Part shown: piece by piece, positions 41,491 to 54,637 of the stretch
Position numbering within the stretch: position 1 is the first letter of the stretch
Layout of the letters: every line of letters begins with the position of its first letter
DNA from: Erythrobacter sp. YJ-T3-07
Lineage (GTDB): Bacteria; Pseudomonadota; Alphaproteobacteria; Sphingomonadales; Sphingomonadaceae
Length of the DNA: 64,000 nucleotides
NCBI RefSeq assembly: GCF_015999305.1
Contig: NZ_JAEAGP010000001.1
Location: forward strand, 1,612,001-1,676,000
Reading direction: 5' to 3'
Position numbers and translations under genes: made by a program
The notes under the pieces: generated by a model
Seen by the model: the letters and a program-made list of their open reading frames with translations, nothing else
Told to the model about the DNA's origin: nothing
Databases searched by the model: none

Positions 41491-44482
41491 TGCTGCGCGA
41501 CCGCAAGTTTTTTCGATCGCAGCCCATCGCGGGTTTGCCGATGCGCTGGTGGCGGGGCTGGTCCCGCGATATTCCGAAGACGGCCTGGGCCTCGCCCGGC
41601 TGACCCTGCTGCTGCCCAGCGGGCGCGCGATCCGCACGGTGAGCGAAGCCTTCGTGCGCCATATGGGCGAGGAGGGCGGTGCCGGCCTGCTGCTGCCGCG
41701 GATGGTCACCATCGGCGATCTGTCGCTCGACGAAGCGCTCGGCCCGCTGCTTGATCCGCTGGGCGCGGACGAAATTCCGCCTGCGGTCGACCCAACCTTC
41801 CGCTGGCTGAGGCTCGCCGCGCTGCTGGCCGAGGAGATGGGCAAGGACGCTCCCAAAGGCCCGCCGCTGTTCCGGCAGGCGCGGATGATTGCGGAGACGA
41901 TGGACCGCCTGCTGGTCGAAGAGATTGCGCCCGAAGATCTGCTGGGGGACCGGGTGCTCGACGTGGTCGGCTCGGTCGCCGGGCACTGGCAGGACAGTCT
42001 GCGGCGCTTTGCCAGGGTGCAGGCGCGCTGGCTCGCCGAATTGCAGGCACTGGGCCGCGTCGATTCTGCCACGCGGCGCAACCAGCTGTTCGCCCATGCC
42101 GCGAAGAGCTGGCGCGCCGAGCCGCCCGCCACGCCGATCGTCGCCGCAGGCGTGACCAGCGCCGCGCCCGCGCTCGCCCGGCTTTTGCGGGTGGTGAGCG
42201 AACTGCCACAGGGTGCGGTGATCCTGCCCGACCTCGACCTCTCGCTGTCCGACGCGGCGTGGGACGAACTGGGCCGTGCGGGCCAGTCCGACGATGCCGA
42301 TGGCGAGCGGCTGGGCCGCCATGATGCGCCGACCCATCCGCAATATCACCTCAAGCTGCTGCTTGGCCGGATGGGCGTCAATCGCGGCGAGGTGCGGCAA
42401 TGGCACCGGCGCGGGCTGACTGCGGCGAACCCGGACCGGACCCACGCGGTCAGCGCGCTGTTCCTACCTCCGCAGGCGAGCAAGAGCTGGGTCGAGCTGC
42501 CCTCCGAAAAGAGGCGTCTGGCGGCGGTGCAGCTGCTCGAAACGGGCAATCCGGAGGAGGAGGCGCAGGCCGTCGCGCTGGCGGTGCGCCGCAAGCTGGA
42601 AGAGCCGCAGATGCGCGTGGCGTTGGTCACGCCCGATCGCTCGCTCGCCCGGCGGATCGTCCATCACCTGCGCCGCTGGGATATTCAGGCCGACGATTCG
42701 GCAGGCGCACCGCTGTGCGATACCGCTGCGGGCCGCGCGCTGCTGCTGCTGGCGCAGGTGATTGCGGAACGGGCTGCGCCGGTACCGCTGATCGCCTTCC
42801 TCGGCCATCCTTTCGTCGGGGTCGCGGGGGCGGAAGATTCCGATCGCGCGCGGGCCGACTGGCTCGATACGCTGCGCTGGTTCGAGGACCGGCTACGCGG
42901 CCCGCGTCCGGCACCCGGCCTTGCGCCCTTGCGCGCCATCGCGGCGAAGGCCGATGTCGATGCGTGGTGGGGTACGGTTGCGGACAGGCTCGCTCCGCTG
43001 ATGGAGCGGGATGAGAACGCGCCGCTCGCAGAACTGCTGGGTACACTCGCGCAGGTGCTGGAGGCATTCTGCGGCGAGGCTGTGTGGGGGCGCGAGGATG
43101 GCCGCGCGCTGGGCAGCTTCGTGGACGACCTGCGCCAGCAGGCGAGCGCGGCGGGCACCATGATCGACCCGCGCGACCTGCATGATGTGCTGACCGATGC
43201 GATGGAGCGGGTCGCGGTGCGCCCGGCCTATGGCGGACATCCGCGCGTGGCGGTCTACGGCCTGCTCGAAAGCCGGATGGCGCGGGCGGACCTGATCATC
43301 TGCGCTGGCCTCAACGAAGGTACCTGGCCGGGCGGCGCCTCGCCCGATCCGCTGCTCGCGCCGCCGGTGCTGCGCGCACTGGGTGTGCCGGGCGGCGAGT
43401 TCCGCATCGGGCTTGCCGCGCACGATCTGGCGGGTGCGCTGGGCGCGCCGCAGGTCTTGCTCACCCGCGCCGCGCGCGATGCCGATGGCCCGGCGATTCC
43501 ATCGCGTTTCTTCCTGCGGATCAAGGCTTTGCTGGGCGATCTGGCGAAACGACATGAGGAAGACGAGCTGCCCGCACTGGTAGACGCCTTGCGCGATGCC
43601 GACCCTGCGCCGCTCTACCCGGTGCCCCAGCCGCGCCCGCCGGCCGAAGTGCGTCGGGTTACGATCAGCGCGACCGCGCTCGACCGGCTGCGCTCGGACC
43701 CGTACCAGTTTTACGCCAGTGCGATCCTGCGGCTGAAGGAGCGCGACCCGCTCGACGCAGAACCCAGCCCCGCGTGGCAGGGCACGCTTGCCCACGCGAT
43801 TCTGGAGGAATGGCACAAGCAGGGCGGGGCGCTGGTCGATCTGGCGACCAAGCATCTGGGCGCGATGGACGCGCACCCGCTGACCCGTGCGCTTTGGGAG
43901 CCGCGCCTGATGGCCGCGCTCGAATGGATCGAGAATGAGGTCGGTGCCGATCCCGATCGCCAGATTGTCGCGGTCGAGCAGAAGGGCCGCCACCTGTTCT
44001 CAGGGATCGAGATCACCGGCACCGCCGACCGGATCGACCGGCTGGCCGACGGCAGCTATGCGATCGTCGACTACAAGACTGGCGGCCCGCCATCGAAGAA
44101 AATGGTCGAGGAGGGCTTTGCACTCCAGCTCGGCACGCTGGGCCTGCTGGTGGAGGAGGGCGCCTATGCCGATCGCGGCATCGAAGGCGTGCCGACGCGG
44201 TTCGAATACTGGTCCCTCGGCCGCGATGCGAAGTCGGACACGGGATTTGGCTATGTCACCACCCCGCTGAAGATCGGCAATGCCCGCACAGGGATGGAGC
44301 CCGACGACTTCCTGCCCGAAACGCGCCGTTATCTTGCCGAAGCGCTCGACACCTGGATCCTCGGCGATGCGCCGTTCACCGCGCGGCCCAATCCCGACCT
44401 CAAGCTCTACGCCACCTACGACCAGCTGATGCGGCTGGAGGAATGGCTGGGCAGGGAGAGCGAGCCGGGGGCCACGCGATGA
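41483..44482 (+). CDS. addB: Double-strand break repair protein AddB (alphaproteobacterial type)
   Basis: The nuclease-bearing partner of AddA in resecting double-strand ends for RecA. The 999-residue protein starts at a GTG that overlaps murU by 8 bp. The N-terminal helicase-like region has LTLLLPSGRAI where an active Walker A would be, so ATP binding there is doubtful. The C-terminal PD-(D/E)XK nuclease is recognisable (LAHAILEEW, then GTADRIDRL and IVDYKTGG near residue 860). The iron-sulfur cysteines of Bacillus AddB are not evident: the segment DPYQFYASAILRL has Ser before Asp-Pro. It is coupled to addA. Confidence 0.92.
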   Translation: MADAARPQVFSIAAHRGFADALVAGLVPRYSEDGLGLARLTLLLPSGRAIRTVSEAFVRHMGEEGGAGLLLPRMVTIGDLSLDEALGPLLDPLGADEIPPAVDPTFRWLRLAALLAEEMGKDAPKGPPLFRQARMIAETMDRLLVEEIAPEDLLGDRVLDVVGSVAGHWQDSLRRFARVQARWLAELQALGRVDSATRRNQLFAHAAKSWRAEPPATPIVAAGVTSAAPALARLLRVVSELPQGAVILPDLDLSLSDAAWDELGRAGQSDDADGERLGRHDAPTHPQYHLKLLLGRMGVNRGEVRQWHRRGLTAANPDRTHAVSALFLPPQASKSWVELPSEKRRLAAVQLLETGNPEEEAQAVALAVRRKLEEPQMRVALVTPDRSLARRIVHHLRRWDIQADDSAGAPLCDTAAGRALLLLAQVIAERAAPVPLIAFLGHPFVGVAGAEDSDRARADWLDTLRWFEDRLRGPRPAPGLAPLRAIAAKADVDAWWGTVADRLAPLMERDENAPLAELLGTLAQVLEAFCGEAVWGREDGRALGSFVDDLRQQASAAGTMIDPRDLHDVLTDAMERVAVRPAYGGHPRVAVYGLLESRMARADLIICAGLNEGTWPGGASPDPLLAPPVLRALGVPGGEFRIGLAAHDLAGALGAPQVLLTRAARDADGPAIPSRFFLRIKALLGDLAKRHEEDELPALVDALRDADPAPLYPVPQPRPPAEVRRVTISATALDRLRSDPYQFYASAILRLKERDPLDAEPSPAWQGTLAHAILEEWHKQGGALVDLATKHLGAMDAHPLTRALWEPRLMAALEWIENEVGADPDRQIVAVEQKGRHLFSGIEITGTADRIDRLADGSYAIVDYKTGGPPSKKMVEEGFALQLGTLGLLVEEGAYADRGIEGVPTRFEYWSLGRDAKSDTGFGYVTTPLKIGNARTGMEPDDFLPETRRYLAEALDTWILGDAPFTARPNPDLKLYATYDQLMRLEEWLGRESEPGATR

Positions 44483-47400
44483 GCGACACAATCCATACGC
44501 TCCTGCCCGAACAGGGCCACGCGGCGGACCCGGGCCATTCCGTGTGGCTTTCGGCCAGCGCGGGCACCGGCAAGACGCAGGTCCTCTCCGCGCGCGTGCT
44601 GCGCCTCCTGCTGCAGCCCGGCGTAGAGCCGGGATCGATCCTGTGCCTCACCTTCACCAAGGCGGGCGCGGCGGAGATGGCGACCCGCGTGAACGAGACG
44701 CTGGCCCGCTGGGTGCGGATGGAAGAAACCCTGCTGGCGAAGCACTTGCGCGCCATCGGGGCGAAGGTCGATCCGGCAACGCTCGCCCATGCGCGCACGC
44801 TTTTCACCCGCGTGCTCGATTGCCCGGGCGGTGGCCTGCGCATCGATACGATCCACGCTTTCGCGCAATACCTTCTCGCTGCGTTTCCCGAAGAGGCGGG
44901 GCTGGAGCCGGGCACGGTCGCGATGGACGATCGCACGCGCGGGTTGCTCGCGCGCGAAGTGCTGACCGAGCTGGTCGCCAACGCGGACGAGGCGGATAGT
45001 AGCGCGCTGGCGATGCTCTCGCGCAGGCTCGGCCCCGACGGGGTCAAGCAATGGCTCATGGCTTGCGCCAAGGCGCGCGAGCTGTGGGAGGGTCCGCAAG
45101 GCTGGCAGAGCCCGATGCGCCCGCAGGTGCTCGCGATGCTCGGCCTGCCGAGCGATTTTTCCGAGGCCGATCTGGTGCGCGAATGCGCCGACGACCACTT
45201 CGACTGCGGCTCCCTGCGCGCCTGCCTTGCCACCTTGCAGGACTGGAACACCAAGAGCGGGCGCGACGCGGCGGAGCCGATCTCCGCATGGCTCGCCGCC
45301 GATCCCGCTCAGCGCCTCGCCACGCTTGCCTGTTTCAATGGTAGCCTGCTGGTCGCCGACGGCTCGAAGCCCAAGAATCTGACCAACCTTGTGAAGCGCG
45401 ACCCGACCTACGAGGGCAATGTCGCGGCGGTTCAGGTCAGCCTCGATGCAATCCGCGAGAAATTCGCGCTGCTCGCGCTCGCGGAATATCTCACCCCCGC
45501 ACTCGAACTGGGCCGGCGATTCGCCTTGCGGTGGGACGAGGCGAAGCGGGTGCATGGCCTGGTCGATTTCGACGACCAGATCGCGCGTGCGGCCACGCTG
45601 CTCGGCAATTCGGAAATGGCGCAGTGGATCGGCTACAAGCTCGACCGCAGTTTCGACCACATCCTGGTCGACGAGGCGCAGGATACCAATGACAGCCAGT
45701 GGGCCATCATCGACGCGCTGACGCAGGATTTCTTCGACGGGCTGGGCGCGGCAGGCGCGCGGCTGCGCACGATCTTCGTGGTCGGCGACTACAAGCAGGC
45801 GATCTTCGGCTTTCAGGGCACCGAACCGCGCCTGTTCGTCGACAAGCGCGAGCAATACGATGCGCGGATAAACAGCGCGATCGGCAATGCCGAGGCGCTG
45901 GCGCACGAGACGCGGGAAGCCCCGCTGGTTCCGCTCGCACCGCTCGCCCGGCTGGGGCTGGAGCGCAATTTCCGATCCTCGCAGGCGATCCTCGATTTCG
46001 TCGATCGCGCGGTGGCGCATGTCGGCACGCAGGCGATGGGGATGCCGGGCGAAGAGGTGCAGCATACCGGCGAGGACCGCCCCGGGCGGGTGACGCTGTG
46101 GGCACCGATCAGGGCCGAGGAAAGCGACGATCCCGAAGCGGTCGAGGAAGAGGGCGCGGAAACCTGGCTGCCCGCGCCTGAGCGCCGCATGGCGGACCGG
46201 ATCGCCGCGCAGGTAAAGGCGTGGCTCGAAGAGGGCCACCCGCTGACCAAGGGCGGCGCGCGCCGGGCGGGGCCGGGCGACATCATGATCCTGGTGCGCA
46301 AGCGCCGCGCGCTCGCCGGGCTGATCGTCGCGCGGCTCCACGCGGCGGGCGTGCCGGTGGCAGGCGTCGACAGGCTGCGGCTGGGCGCTCCGCTGGCGGT
46401 CAAGGATCTGCTCGCCGCGCTGCGCTTCGCTGCGCAGCCGAGGGACGACCTGATGCTCGCCAACCTGCTGGTCTCTCCGCTGGGCGGCTGGTCGCAGGAC
46501 GACCTGCTGGAGCATGGCCTGCGCGACAAGAGCGTGGGGTTGTGGGACCATATCCGCCGCAGCGATGCGCCGCTGTGCATGGCGACCGCCGACCGCCTGC
46601 GCGCGCTGCTGGCACGGGTCGATTACGAGCATCCGCAAGCACTGCTCCACTGGCTGCTGACCGGCCCGTGGGACGGGCGGCGCAAGCTGGTCGCGCGGCT
46701 GGGGCGCGAGGCGAACGATCCGATCGACGAACTGGTCGGCGCGGCCTTCGCCTACTGCGGCGAACACACGCCCAGCCTGCAGGGCTTCCTCAACTGGTTC
46801 GATGCCTCGGACGAGGAACTCAGGCGCGAGGCTGCGGGCAGCGGCGATGCCGTGCGCGTGCTCACCGCGCACGGCTCGAAGGGGTTGCAGGCGCCGATCG
46901 TGATCCTCGCCGATGCGACCGGCAACCCCGATCGCGGGCCCGCGCGCGCGGGCGAACTGGCGACCGATGACGGGCGCACCGTGCCGCTTCCCTCGCTGCC
47001 CAAGGAGGCAAAGGCGGGGCCGGTGCTGGCGGCTGAGGAAGCGAAGAAGGCGCGCGAGCGCGAGGAGCACTGGCGCCTGATGTACGTCGCGATGACCCGC
47101 GCCGAAGAGGCGCTCTATATCGGCGGCGCGCTACTGCCGAGCGACAAGGACGTGCCCGAGGCGAGCTGGTATGCACAGGCCGCCGCGCTCTTCGGCGAGG
47201 AGGGCGGGGGCGTGTCCGACCCGATCTGGGGCGAGCGGCACGATATGGGCACGCTGGCCGATATGGCGACGCCCGCTCCCGATGCGGCGAGCCGGGCACA
47301 GCGGCCCGCGCTGCCCGACTGGGCCACGCGCGCTCCCGCCGCCGAGCCGAGCCCGCCGCGCCCGCTCGCGCCGTCTGCCGCAGGGGACGACCTCGCGCCC

Positions 47401-47967
47401 AACCCGCCGGGGCTGGCGACGGGGGCCGAGGCGGCGCAGCGCGGTACGCTGATCCACCGCCTGCTCGAACGCCTGCCCGATATTGCACCGGAAGACCGCG
47501 AGGCGCGGGGTTCCGCATGGCTCGCTGCGCAGGCCGCAGAGCTGCCCGAGGCTGTGCGCGCGGATATGATCGCGCAGGCGCTCGGCGTGCTCGGCCATCC
47601 CGATTTCGCGGACGTGTTCGCGCCCGGTGCGCTGGCAGAGGTCTCGCTCGCCGCGACGATCGAGGGGCAGGTGGTTACCGGCAAGCTCGACCGGCTGTGC
47701 GTGGGCGAGGAAGAGGTGCTGGTGGTGGATTACAAGACCACCCGCCGCGCGCCCATATCGCTAGAACAGGTGCCCACCGCCACGCTGCGGCAGATGTCCG
47801 CCTACGCCCACGCGCTCGCCGCGATCTATCCCGGGCGGCGGATTTGCGCGGCGCTGCTCTACACCCAGACCCCGCAGCTGATCGTGCTTCCGCACGCGGT
47901 TCTGGCCGCTCACAAGCCCGGCTTGGGGGACAAGCAGCTAAGTTTGCCCGGCTCCGCCTTTGCGTAA
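44479..47967 (+). CDS. addA: Double-strand break repair helicase AddA
   Basis: A UvrD-like 3'-5' helicase and nuclease that with AddB processes DNA ends. The 1162-residue protein has Walker A SASAGTGKTQVL (near residue 27), the DEAQDTN Walker B (near 405), VVGDYKQAIFGFQG, LERNFRSS and VLTAHGSKGLQAPIV. The C-terminal nuclease has GKLDRLCVGEEEVLVVDYKT (near residue 1070). The ATG overlaps the addB stop as ATGA. A Pro/Ala-rich linker separates the helicase and nuclease parts. Confidence 0.95.
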   Translation: MSDTIHTLLPEQGHAADPGHSVWLSASAGTGKTQVLSARVLRLLLQPGVEPGSILCLTFTKAGAAEMATRVNETLARWVRMEETLLAKHLRAIGAKVDPATLAHARTLFTRVLDCPGGGLRIDTIHAFAQYLLAAFPEEAGLEPGTVAMDDRTRGLLAREVLTELVANADEADSSALAMLSRRLGPDGVKQWLMACAKARELWEGPQGWQSPMRPQVLAMLGLPSDFSEADLVRECADDHFDCGSLRACLATLQDWNTKSGRDAAEPISAWLAADPAQRLATLACFNGSLLVADGSKPKNLTNLVKRDPTYEGNVAAVQVSLDAIREKFALLALAEYLTPALELGRRFALRWDEAKRVHGLVDFDDQIARAATLLGNSEMAQWIGYKLDRSFDHILVDEAQDTNDSQWAIIDALTQDFFDGLGAAGARLRTIFVVGDYKQAIFGFQGTEPRLFVDKREQYDARINSAIGNAEALAHETREAPLVPLAPLARLGLERNFRSSQAILDFVDRAVAHVGTQAMGMPGEEVQHTGEDRPGRVTLWAPIRAEESDDPEAVEEEGAETWLPAPERRMADRIAAQVKAWLEEGHPLTKGGARRAGPGDIMILVRKRRALAGLIVARLHAAGVPVAGVDRLRLGAPLAVKDLLAALRFAAQPRDDLMLANLLVSPLGGWSQDDLLEHGLRDKSVGLWDHIRRSDAPLCMATADRLRALLARVDYEHPQALLHWLLTGPWDGRRKLVARLGREANDPIDELVGAAFAYCGEHTPSLQGFLNWFDASDEELRREAAGSGDAVRVLTAHGSKGLQAPIVILADATGNPDRGPARAGELATDDGRTVPLPSLPKEAKAGPVLAAEEAKKAREREEHWRLMYVAMTRAEEALYIGGALLPSDKDVPEASWYAQAAALFGEEGGGVSDPIWGERHDMGTLADMATPAPDAASRAQRPALPDWATRAPAAEPSPPRPLAPSAAGDDLAPNPPGLATGAEAAQRGTLIHRLLERLPDIAPEDREARGSAWLAAQAAELPEAVRADMIAQALGVLGHPDFADVFAPGALAEVSLAATIEGQVVTGKLDRLCVGEEEVLVVDYKTTRRAPISLEQVPTATLRQMSAYAHALAAIYPGRRICAALLYTQTPQLIVLPHAVLAAHKPGLGDKQLSLPGSAFA

Positions 47968-48015
47968 TCGCTTCGCATCCCTAGATATCGGGCCAAGAAA
48001 CAGGAGACATCCCCC

Positions 48016-48336
48016 ATGGCCACCAAAACCGTCACCGATGCCAGCTTCCAGTCCGACGTCCTGCAGAGCGACAAGCCCGTGCTGGTCGATTTCTGGGCCG
48101 AGTGGTGCGGCCCCTGCAAGATGATCGCGCCCGCGCTGGAAGAAATCAGCGACGAGCTGGCCGATCAGGTGACCATCGCCAAGATGGACATCATGGAAAA
48201 CACCGACACCCCCGGCAAGCTGGGCGTGCAGGGCATCCCCTATCTGGTGCTGTATAAGAATGGCGAACGTGCCGCCGAACTGACCGGCGCGCGGCCCAAG
48301 AGCCAGCTGAAGGCGTGGCTCGAAGAACAGCTCTGA
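48016..48336 (+). CDS. trxA: Thioredoxin
   Basis: A general protein disulfide reductase of 106 residues. The active site WCGPC is at residues 30-34, and the cis-proline loop is GIPYLVLYKNGE. AGGAGACATCCCCC precedes the ATG, a good ribosome-binding site, and 48 bp separate it from addA, so it may have a promoter of its own as well as read-through. It is convergent with the phosphatase gene only 7 bp away. Confidence 0.97.
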   Translation: MATKTVTDASFQSDVLQSDKPVLVDFWAEWCGPCKMIAPALEEISDELADQVTIAKMDIMENTDTPGKLGVQGIPYLVLYKNGERAAELTGARPKSQLKAWLEEQL

Positions 48337-48343
48337 TGTTTGC

Positions 48344-49156
48344 TCAGGCGGCGGGCTGGTAGCCTGCCGCCGACAGCCGGACGACCAGCTGGTCGAACAA
48401 GTCGCGGTTCGCCGCGCCGACCATCCCCCTGCGACCATCGTCGACCCGATAGGGTGTTCCGTCGAGCCGCAGGCACGCGCCGCCCGCTTCATTCAGGAAC
48501 AGCGATCCTGCCGCGTGGTCCCACGGTAGAGTCCGCTCGTAGATCGCGACGTCATGTTCGCCCAGCACGGTCAGCGGATATTGCTCGCACGCCGCGCCGG
48601 GTGCGTGGACCAGCGTGTAGTTGGGCACGATTTCCAGCTCGAAGCGCCGGCGCTGCTGGGGCGTCATGAATTTCGTCATCGCGGCGAGGCGCGGCGGGTT
48701 TGCGCCGCTCGCGCGCGCAGTCACCGTCTCCCCGTCGATCCTCGCGCCCTGGCCGCGATGGGCCGCGCAGAAGCGGTCGCGCTGCGGGTCGTAGATCCAC
48801 CCGCCTTTCGCAAAGCCTTCCTCGGCCAGCGCGACCATGATCCCGAAATGGCCGGTCCCGTTGGCGAAATTGCTGGTCCCGTCGATCGGGTCGATGATCC
48901 AGCAGGTGCCGGAAAGGCGATCCATCACCGACGGGTCGGCATGAACCGATTCCTCGCCCACGATGGCCGCTTCGGGGTGCAGCTTCGCCAGCCCCTCTGC
49001 CAGCGCGACCTCCGCCTCACGGTCGGCGATGGTGACGAGGTCGTCGTCCGCCTTCTCGATAATCTCGGTCGCCTTGAGCGCCTGGTGGCGCGGCATGATG
49101 ATCCGCTCCGCCACATCGCGCATCAGGGCCAGAATTTCGCGGTCGAGTACGCTCAT
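48344..49156 (-). CDS. Inositol monophosphatase-family phosphatase (HisN-like)
   Basis: A magnesium-dependent phosphatase of 270 residues. Metal-binding motifs are EADDDLVTIADREAE, GEESVHAD (near residue 68), WIIDPIDGTSNFANG (near 86) and the late PWDHAAGSLFLNEAGG (near 212). Family members hydrolyse inositol phosphates, histidinol phosphate or 3'-phosphoadenylates, and the sequence alone does not decide. The variant with TSNF rather than TxNF/TRNF is within family range. It lies 10 bp after argJ on the same strand, which would suit an amino-acid biosynthetic role such as histidinol-phosphatase. Confidence 0.88.
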   Translation of the reverse strand: MSVLDREILALMRDVAERIIMPRHQALKATEIIEKADDDLVTIADREAEVALAEGLAKLHPEAAIVGEESVHADPSVMDRLSGTCWIIDPIDGTSNFANGTGHFGIMVALAEEGFAKGGWIYDPQRDRFCAAHRGQGARIDGETVTARASGANPPRLAAMTKFMTPQQRRRFELEIVPNYTLVHAPGAACEQYPLTVLGEHDVAIYERTLPWDHAAGSLFLNEAGGACLRLDGTPYRVDDGRRGMVGAANRDLFDQLVVRLSAAGYQPAA

Positions 49157-49166
49157 GAGTTTCTCC

Positions 49167-50393
49167 TCAGGAGCGATAATCCGCGTTGATGTCGATGTAT
49201 CCGTGGGTCAGGTCACAGGTCCACACGCTGGCGCGCCCTTCGCCGAGGCCAAGGTCCACAGCGATGTCGATTTCCTGCCCTGCGAGATGCGCGGCGACGG
49301 GCGCTTCGTCGTAGTCTTCCACCGGCTGTCCCTCGCGCGCGGCCCAGTGCCCGCCGAAGCCGATCGACAGCGTGTCGCGATTGGCAGGCTCGCCCGCCTT
49401 GCCCACCGCCATGACCACGCGGCCCCAGTTGGCATCGCCGCCTGCGATCGCGGTCTTGACCAGCGGCGAGTTGGCGATGGCGAGGCCAATGGTCCGCGCG
49501 CTCTCGTCCGACACCGCGCCGCTGACATGGACAGCGATGAACTTTTGCGCGCCTTCGCCGTCGCGCACCACGAGATGCGCCAGCTGACGGCACACATCGT
49601 GCAGCGCAGCCATGAAGGCATCCGCGCCCGGATCGTCCACCGAGGTCAGCGTGGCATTGCCCGCCTTGCCGGTCGCGAAGGCGAGCACGGTGTCGCTGGT
49701 CGAGGTGTCGGAATCGACCGTGACGCAGGAGAATGTCTGCCGGTTCGCGGCGGACAGGCATTCCTGCAGGAAGGCTGGGGAGACCGCCGCGTCTGTGAAG
49801 ATGTAGCCGAGCATGGTTGCCATATCGGGCGCGATCATCCCGCTGCCCTTGACGATTCCCCCGATCTCGACCCGTGTATCGCCGATCATCGCACTGGCAT
49901 GCGCGCCCTTGGCGAAGGTGTCGGTCGTGCCGATGGTGTTGGCCGCATCCTCCCAGCCGCACCGCTGGGCATCCAGCACGGCTTCCACGCCCGCGCGCGC
50001 CTTGTCCTTGGGCAGCGGCACGCCGATCACGCCGGTGGAGGAGACGAACACCTCGTTGGTTGCACAGCCGAGGTGGTCTGCCACCTGTCCCATGATCTGC
50101 TCTACCGCCTCGCGCCCGCGATAGCCGGTGAAGGCGTTGGAATTGCCCGCGTTGACGATCAGCGCGCGCGCACTGCCACCCTTGATCTGTTCGCGGCCCA
50201 TCTCGACCTCGCTCGAACAGCACACGTTCTTCGTGAACACGCCCGCCACGCTGGTCCCCTCCGCCAGTTCAGCGAAGGTCAGGTCGCACCGGTCCCATTC
50301 CTTGTAGCGCGCCCGCGCGATGCGCAGCGTCACGCCGTCGATGGGCGGGATTGCGGGGAAGGGCAGGGCGAGCGGAGAGCGGGCGAGGTCCAT
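49167..50393 (-). CDS. argJ: Bifunctional glutamate N-acetyltransferase/ornithine acetyltransferase
   Basis: Recycles the acetyl group between N-acetylornithine and glutamate in arginine synthesis. The 408-residue precursor cleaves itself before the Thr of KGSGMIAPDMATMLGYIF to give two chains. Other family marks are GVFTKNVCCSSEV, INAGNSNAFTGYRG and GDANWGRVVMAVG. The start at 50393 gives the N-terminus of the family; the long open frame upstream is not coding. It is transcribed divergently from a small exported protein. Confidence 0.95.
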   Translation of the reverse strand: MDLARSPLALPFPAIPPIDGVTLRIARARYKEWDRCDLTFAELAEGTSVAGVFTKNVCCSSEVEMGREQIKGGSARALIVNAGNSNAFTGYRGREAVEQIMGQVADHLGCATNEVFVSSTGVIGVPLPKDKARAGVEAVLDAQRCGWEDAANTIGTTDTFAKGAHASAMIGDTRVEIGGIVKGSGMIAPDMATMLGYIFTDAAVSPAFLQECLSAANRQTFSCVTVDSDTSTSDTVLAFATGKAGNATLTSVDDPGADAFMAALHDVCRQLAHLVVRDGEGAQKFIAVHVSGAVSDESARTIGLAIANSPLVKTAIAGGDANWGRVVMAVGKAGEPANRDTLSIGFGGHWAAREGQPVEDYDEAPVAAHLAGQEIDIAVDLGLGEGRASVWTCDLTHGYIDINADYRS

Positions 50394-50487
50394 AGTGGAA
50401 CAGCGACTAGCGCGCGCCGATGTGCGCGACAATCGGTTGTGCGCTTGCGGCTGGACGTTGCGCACCACAGCGCTTATGTCTTGCGCC

Positions 50488-50754
50488 ATGCTTCGGCTCC
50501 TCCTCACCTGTCTTGCCTTCCTGAGCGGCCTTGTTGCCGTCGGTACGCCGGCAAGCGCGATGTTCGCGGAAAGCTCCGTGGCCGGTTCGGCTGCCGAGGT
50601 CTGCAGCAGCGACAAGGAAGACGCACGGTGCGAATGCAGCACCGCGATTCGGGTGCGGCACTGGCGGATTGCGCTGGAGCGGGTCTGCCGTCCGCGCGAC
50701 CCTGTGATCTTAGTGCCGACCGTACAGCTCGGCCCCGATCGCGCGCTGGAATAG
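50488..50754 (+). CDS. Small exported protein of unknown function
   Basis: An 88-residue product that begins with a clear signal peptide (MLRLLLTCLAFLSGLVAVGT, cleavage probably after ASA near residue 24). The mature part of about 64 residues holds four Cys, three of them clustered (one in EVCSSDKEDARC, then CEC), which could form disulfides or bind a metal. I do not recognise a family. It lies between argJ and secA, about 100 bp before secA on the same strand, and could share its promoter. Confidence 0.6.
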   Translation: MLRLLLTCLAFLSGLVAVGTPASAMFAESSVAGSAAEVCSSDKEDARCECSTAIRVRHWRIALERVCRPRDPVILVPTVQLGPDRALE

Positions 50755-50857
50755 CGCGCCAACCCCACATTTCGTTTCGCGTTCGCAGGACCGCCCGGCA
50801 CTCGCAGTGTCAGGGCGCTGCACAGCATAATCCCATTATCGCAAGGCCCGTATTCCC

Positions 50858-53692
<2,835 letters not shown>

Positions 53693-54460
53693 CCGCACTG
53701 CTCTATGCGTCGGTCGGCTTCGGCGGCGGATCGACGTATAGCGCCTTGCTGGCCCTGTCGGGGATGGACTACCGGCTGCTGCCGGTGGTCTCCCTGCTGT
53801 GCAATCTGGTGGTCGTCAGCGGCGGCACACTGCGTTTCGCGCGCGCCGGGATCACCCCCTGGCGCGGCGCGCTGGGCCTGACCGCCATCGCCGCGCCCGC
53901 CGCCTTGCTGGGCGGGCTGACCCCGATCAGGGAACAGGCCTTCATGGCGCTGCTGGGCGCCAGCCTGTGCCTTGCAGGAGCGTTGGTGCTCCTCCCCCAG
54001 ACCAGCGCGCGCGCCGCACCGGATGAAGAGCCTGCTCCGCGCCACGCCAGGCGCGCCATGCTGCTGGCCGCCGCGCCGCTGGGCTATCTTGCCGGGCTGG
54101 TGGGGATCGGCGGCGGCATCTTCCTCGCCCCGCTGCTCCATCTGGTCCGCTGGAACGGCCCGCGCGCGATCGCGGCGACCGCCAGCCTGTTCATCCTCGT
54201 CAATTCGCTGTTCGGCCTCGTCGGGCAACTGACCAAGAACGGCGCGGACATGCTCGGCGCTGCGGCGGGCACAGGGCTGCCGCTGATGATCGCGGTGGTG
54301 ATCGGTGGCCAGATCGGCAGCCTGTTCGCGGTGCGCCTGTTCAAGCCGCAACTGATCCGCTGGCTGACAGCCGCGCTGACGCTCTTCGTGGGCGTAAGGC
54401 TGCTCGCGGGCGGCTAACGCGCGCATTTGCGCCGTCCGAGGCGTTTGCGGGGCCGAGCCC

Positions 54461-54551
54461 TGACACACCTGACACACAGTCCAGGGGATGAAAAACTCCC
54501 TCCGCGCGCGATGCATGCCGAGAGGCCTTGCTGGACGGGCAGGGGAGAGGT
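54461..54551. repeat. Dispersed intergenic repeat, copy B
   Basis: It begins TGACACACCTGACACA and passes through an A-run (GATGAAAAACTC), a C-rich block (CCTCCGCGCGCG) and CTGGACGGGCAGGGGAGAG. The same blocks in the same order and orientation occur at 13066-13137. The rest of this 256-bp gap holds the promoter of the toxin-antitoxin pair. Confidence 0.5.
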
Positions 54552-54637
54552 GCGCACGTGCCATCGTGCGGCGGGTTTAGCGAGCGGGGGCGGAGTAGGA
54601 AAATGGGGCGGGTCGAGACCCGTGTGTAAAGCCCCGC

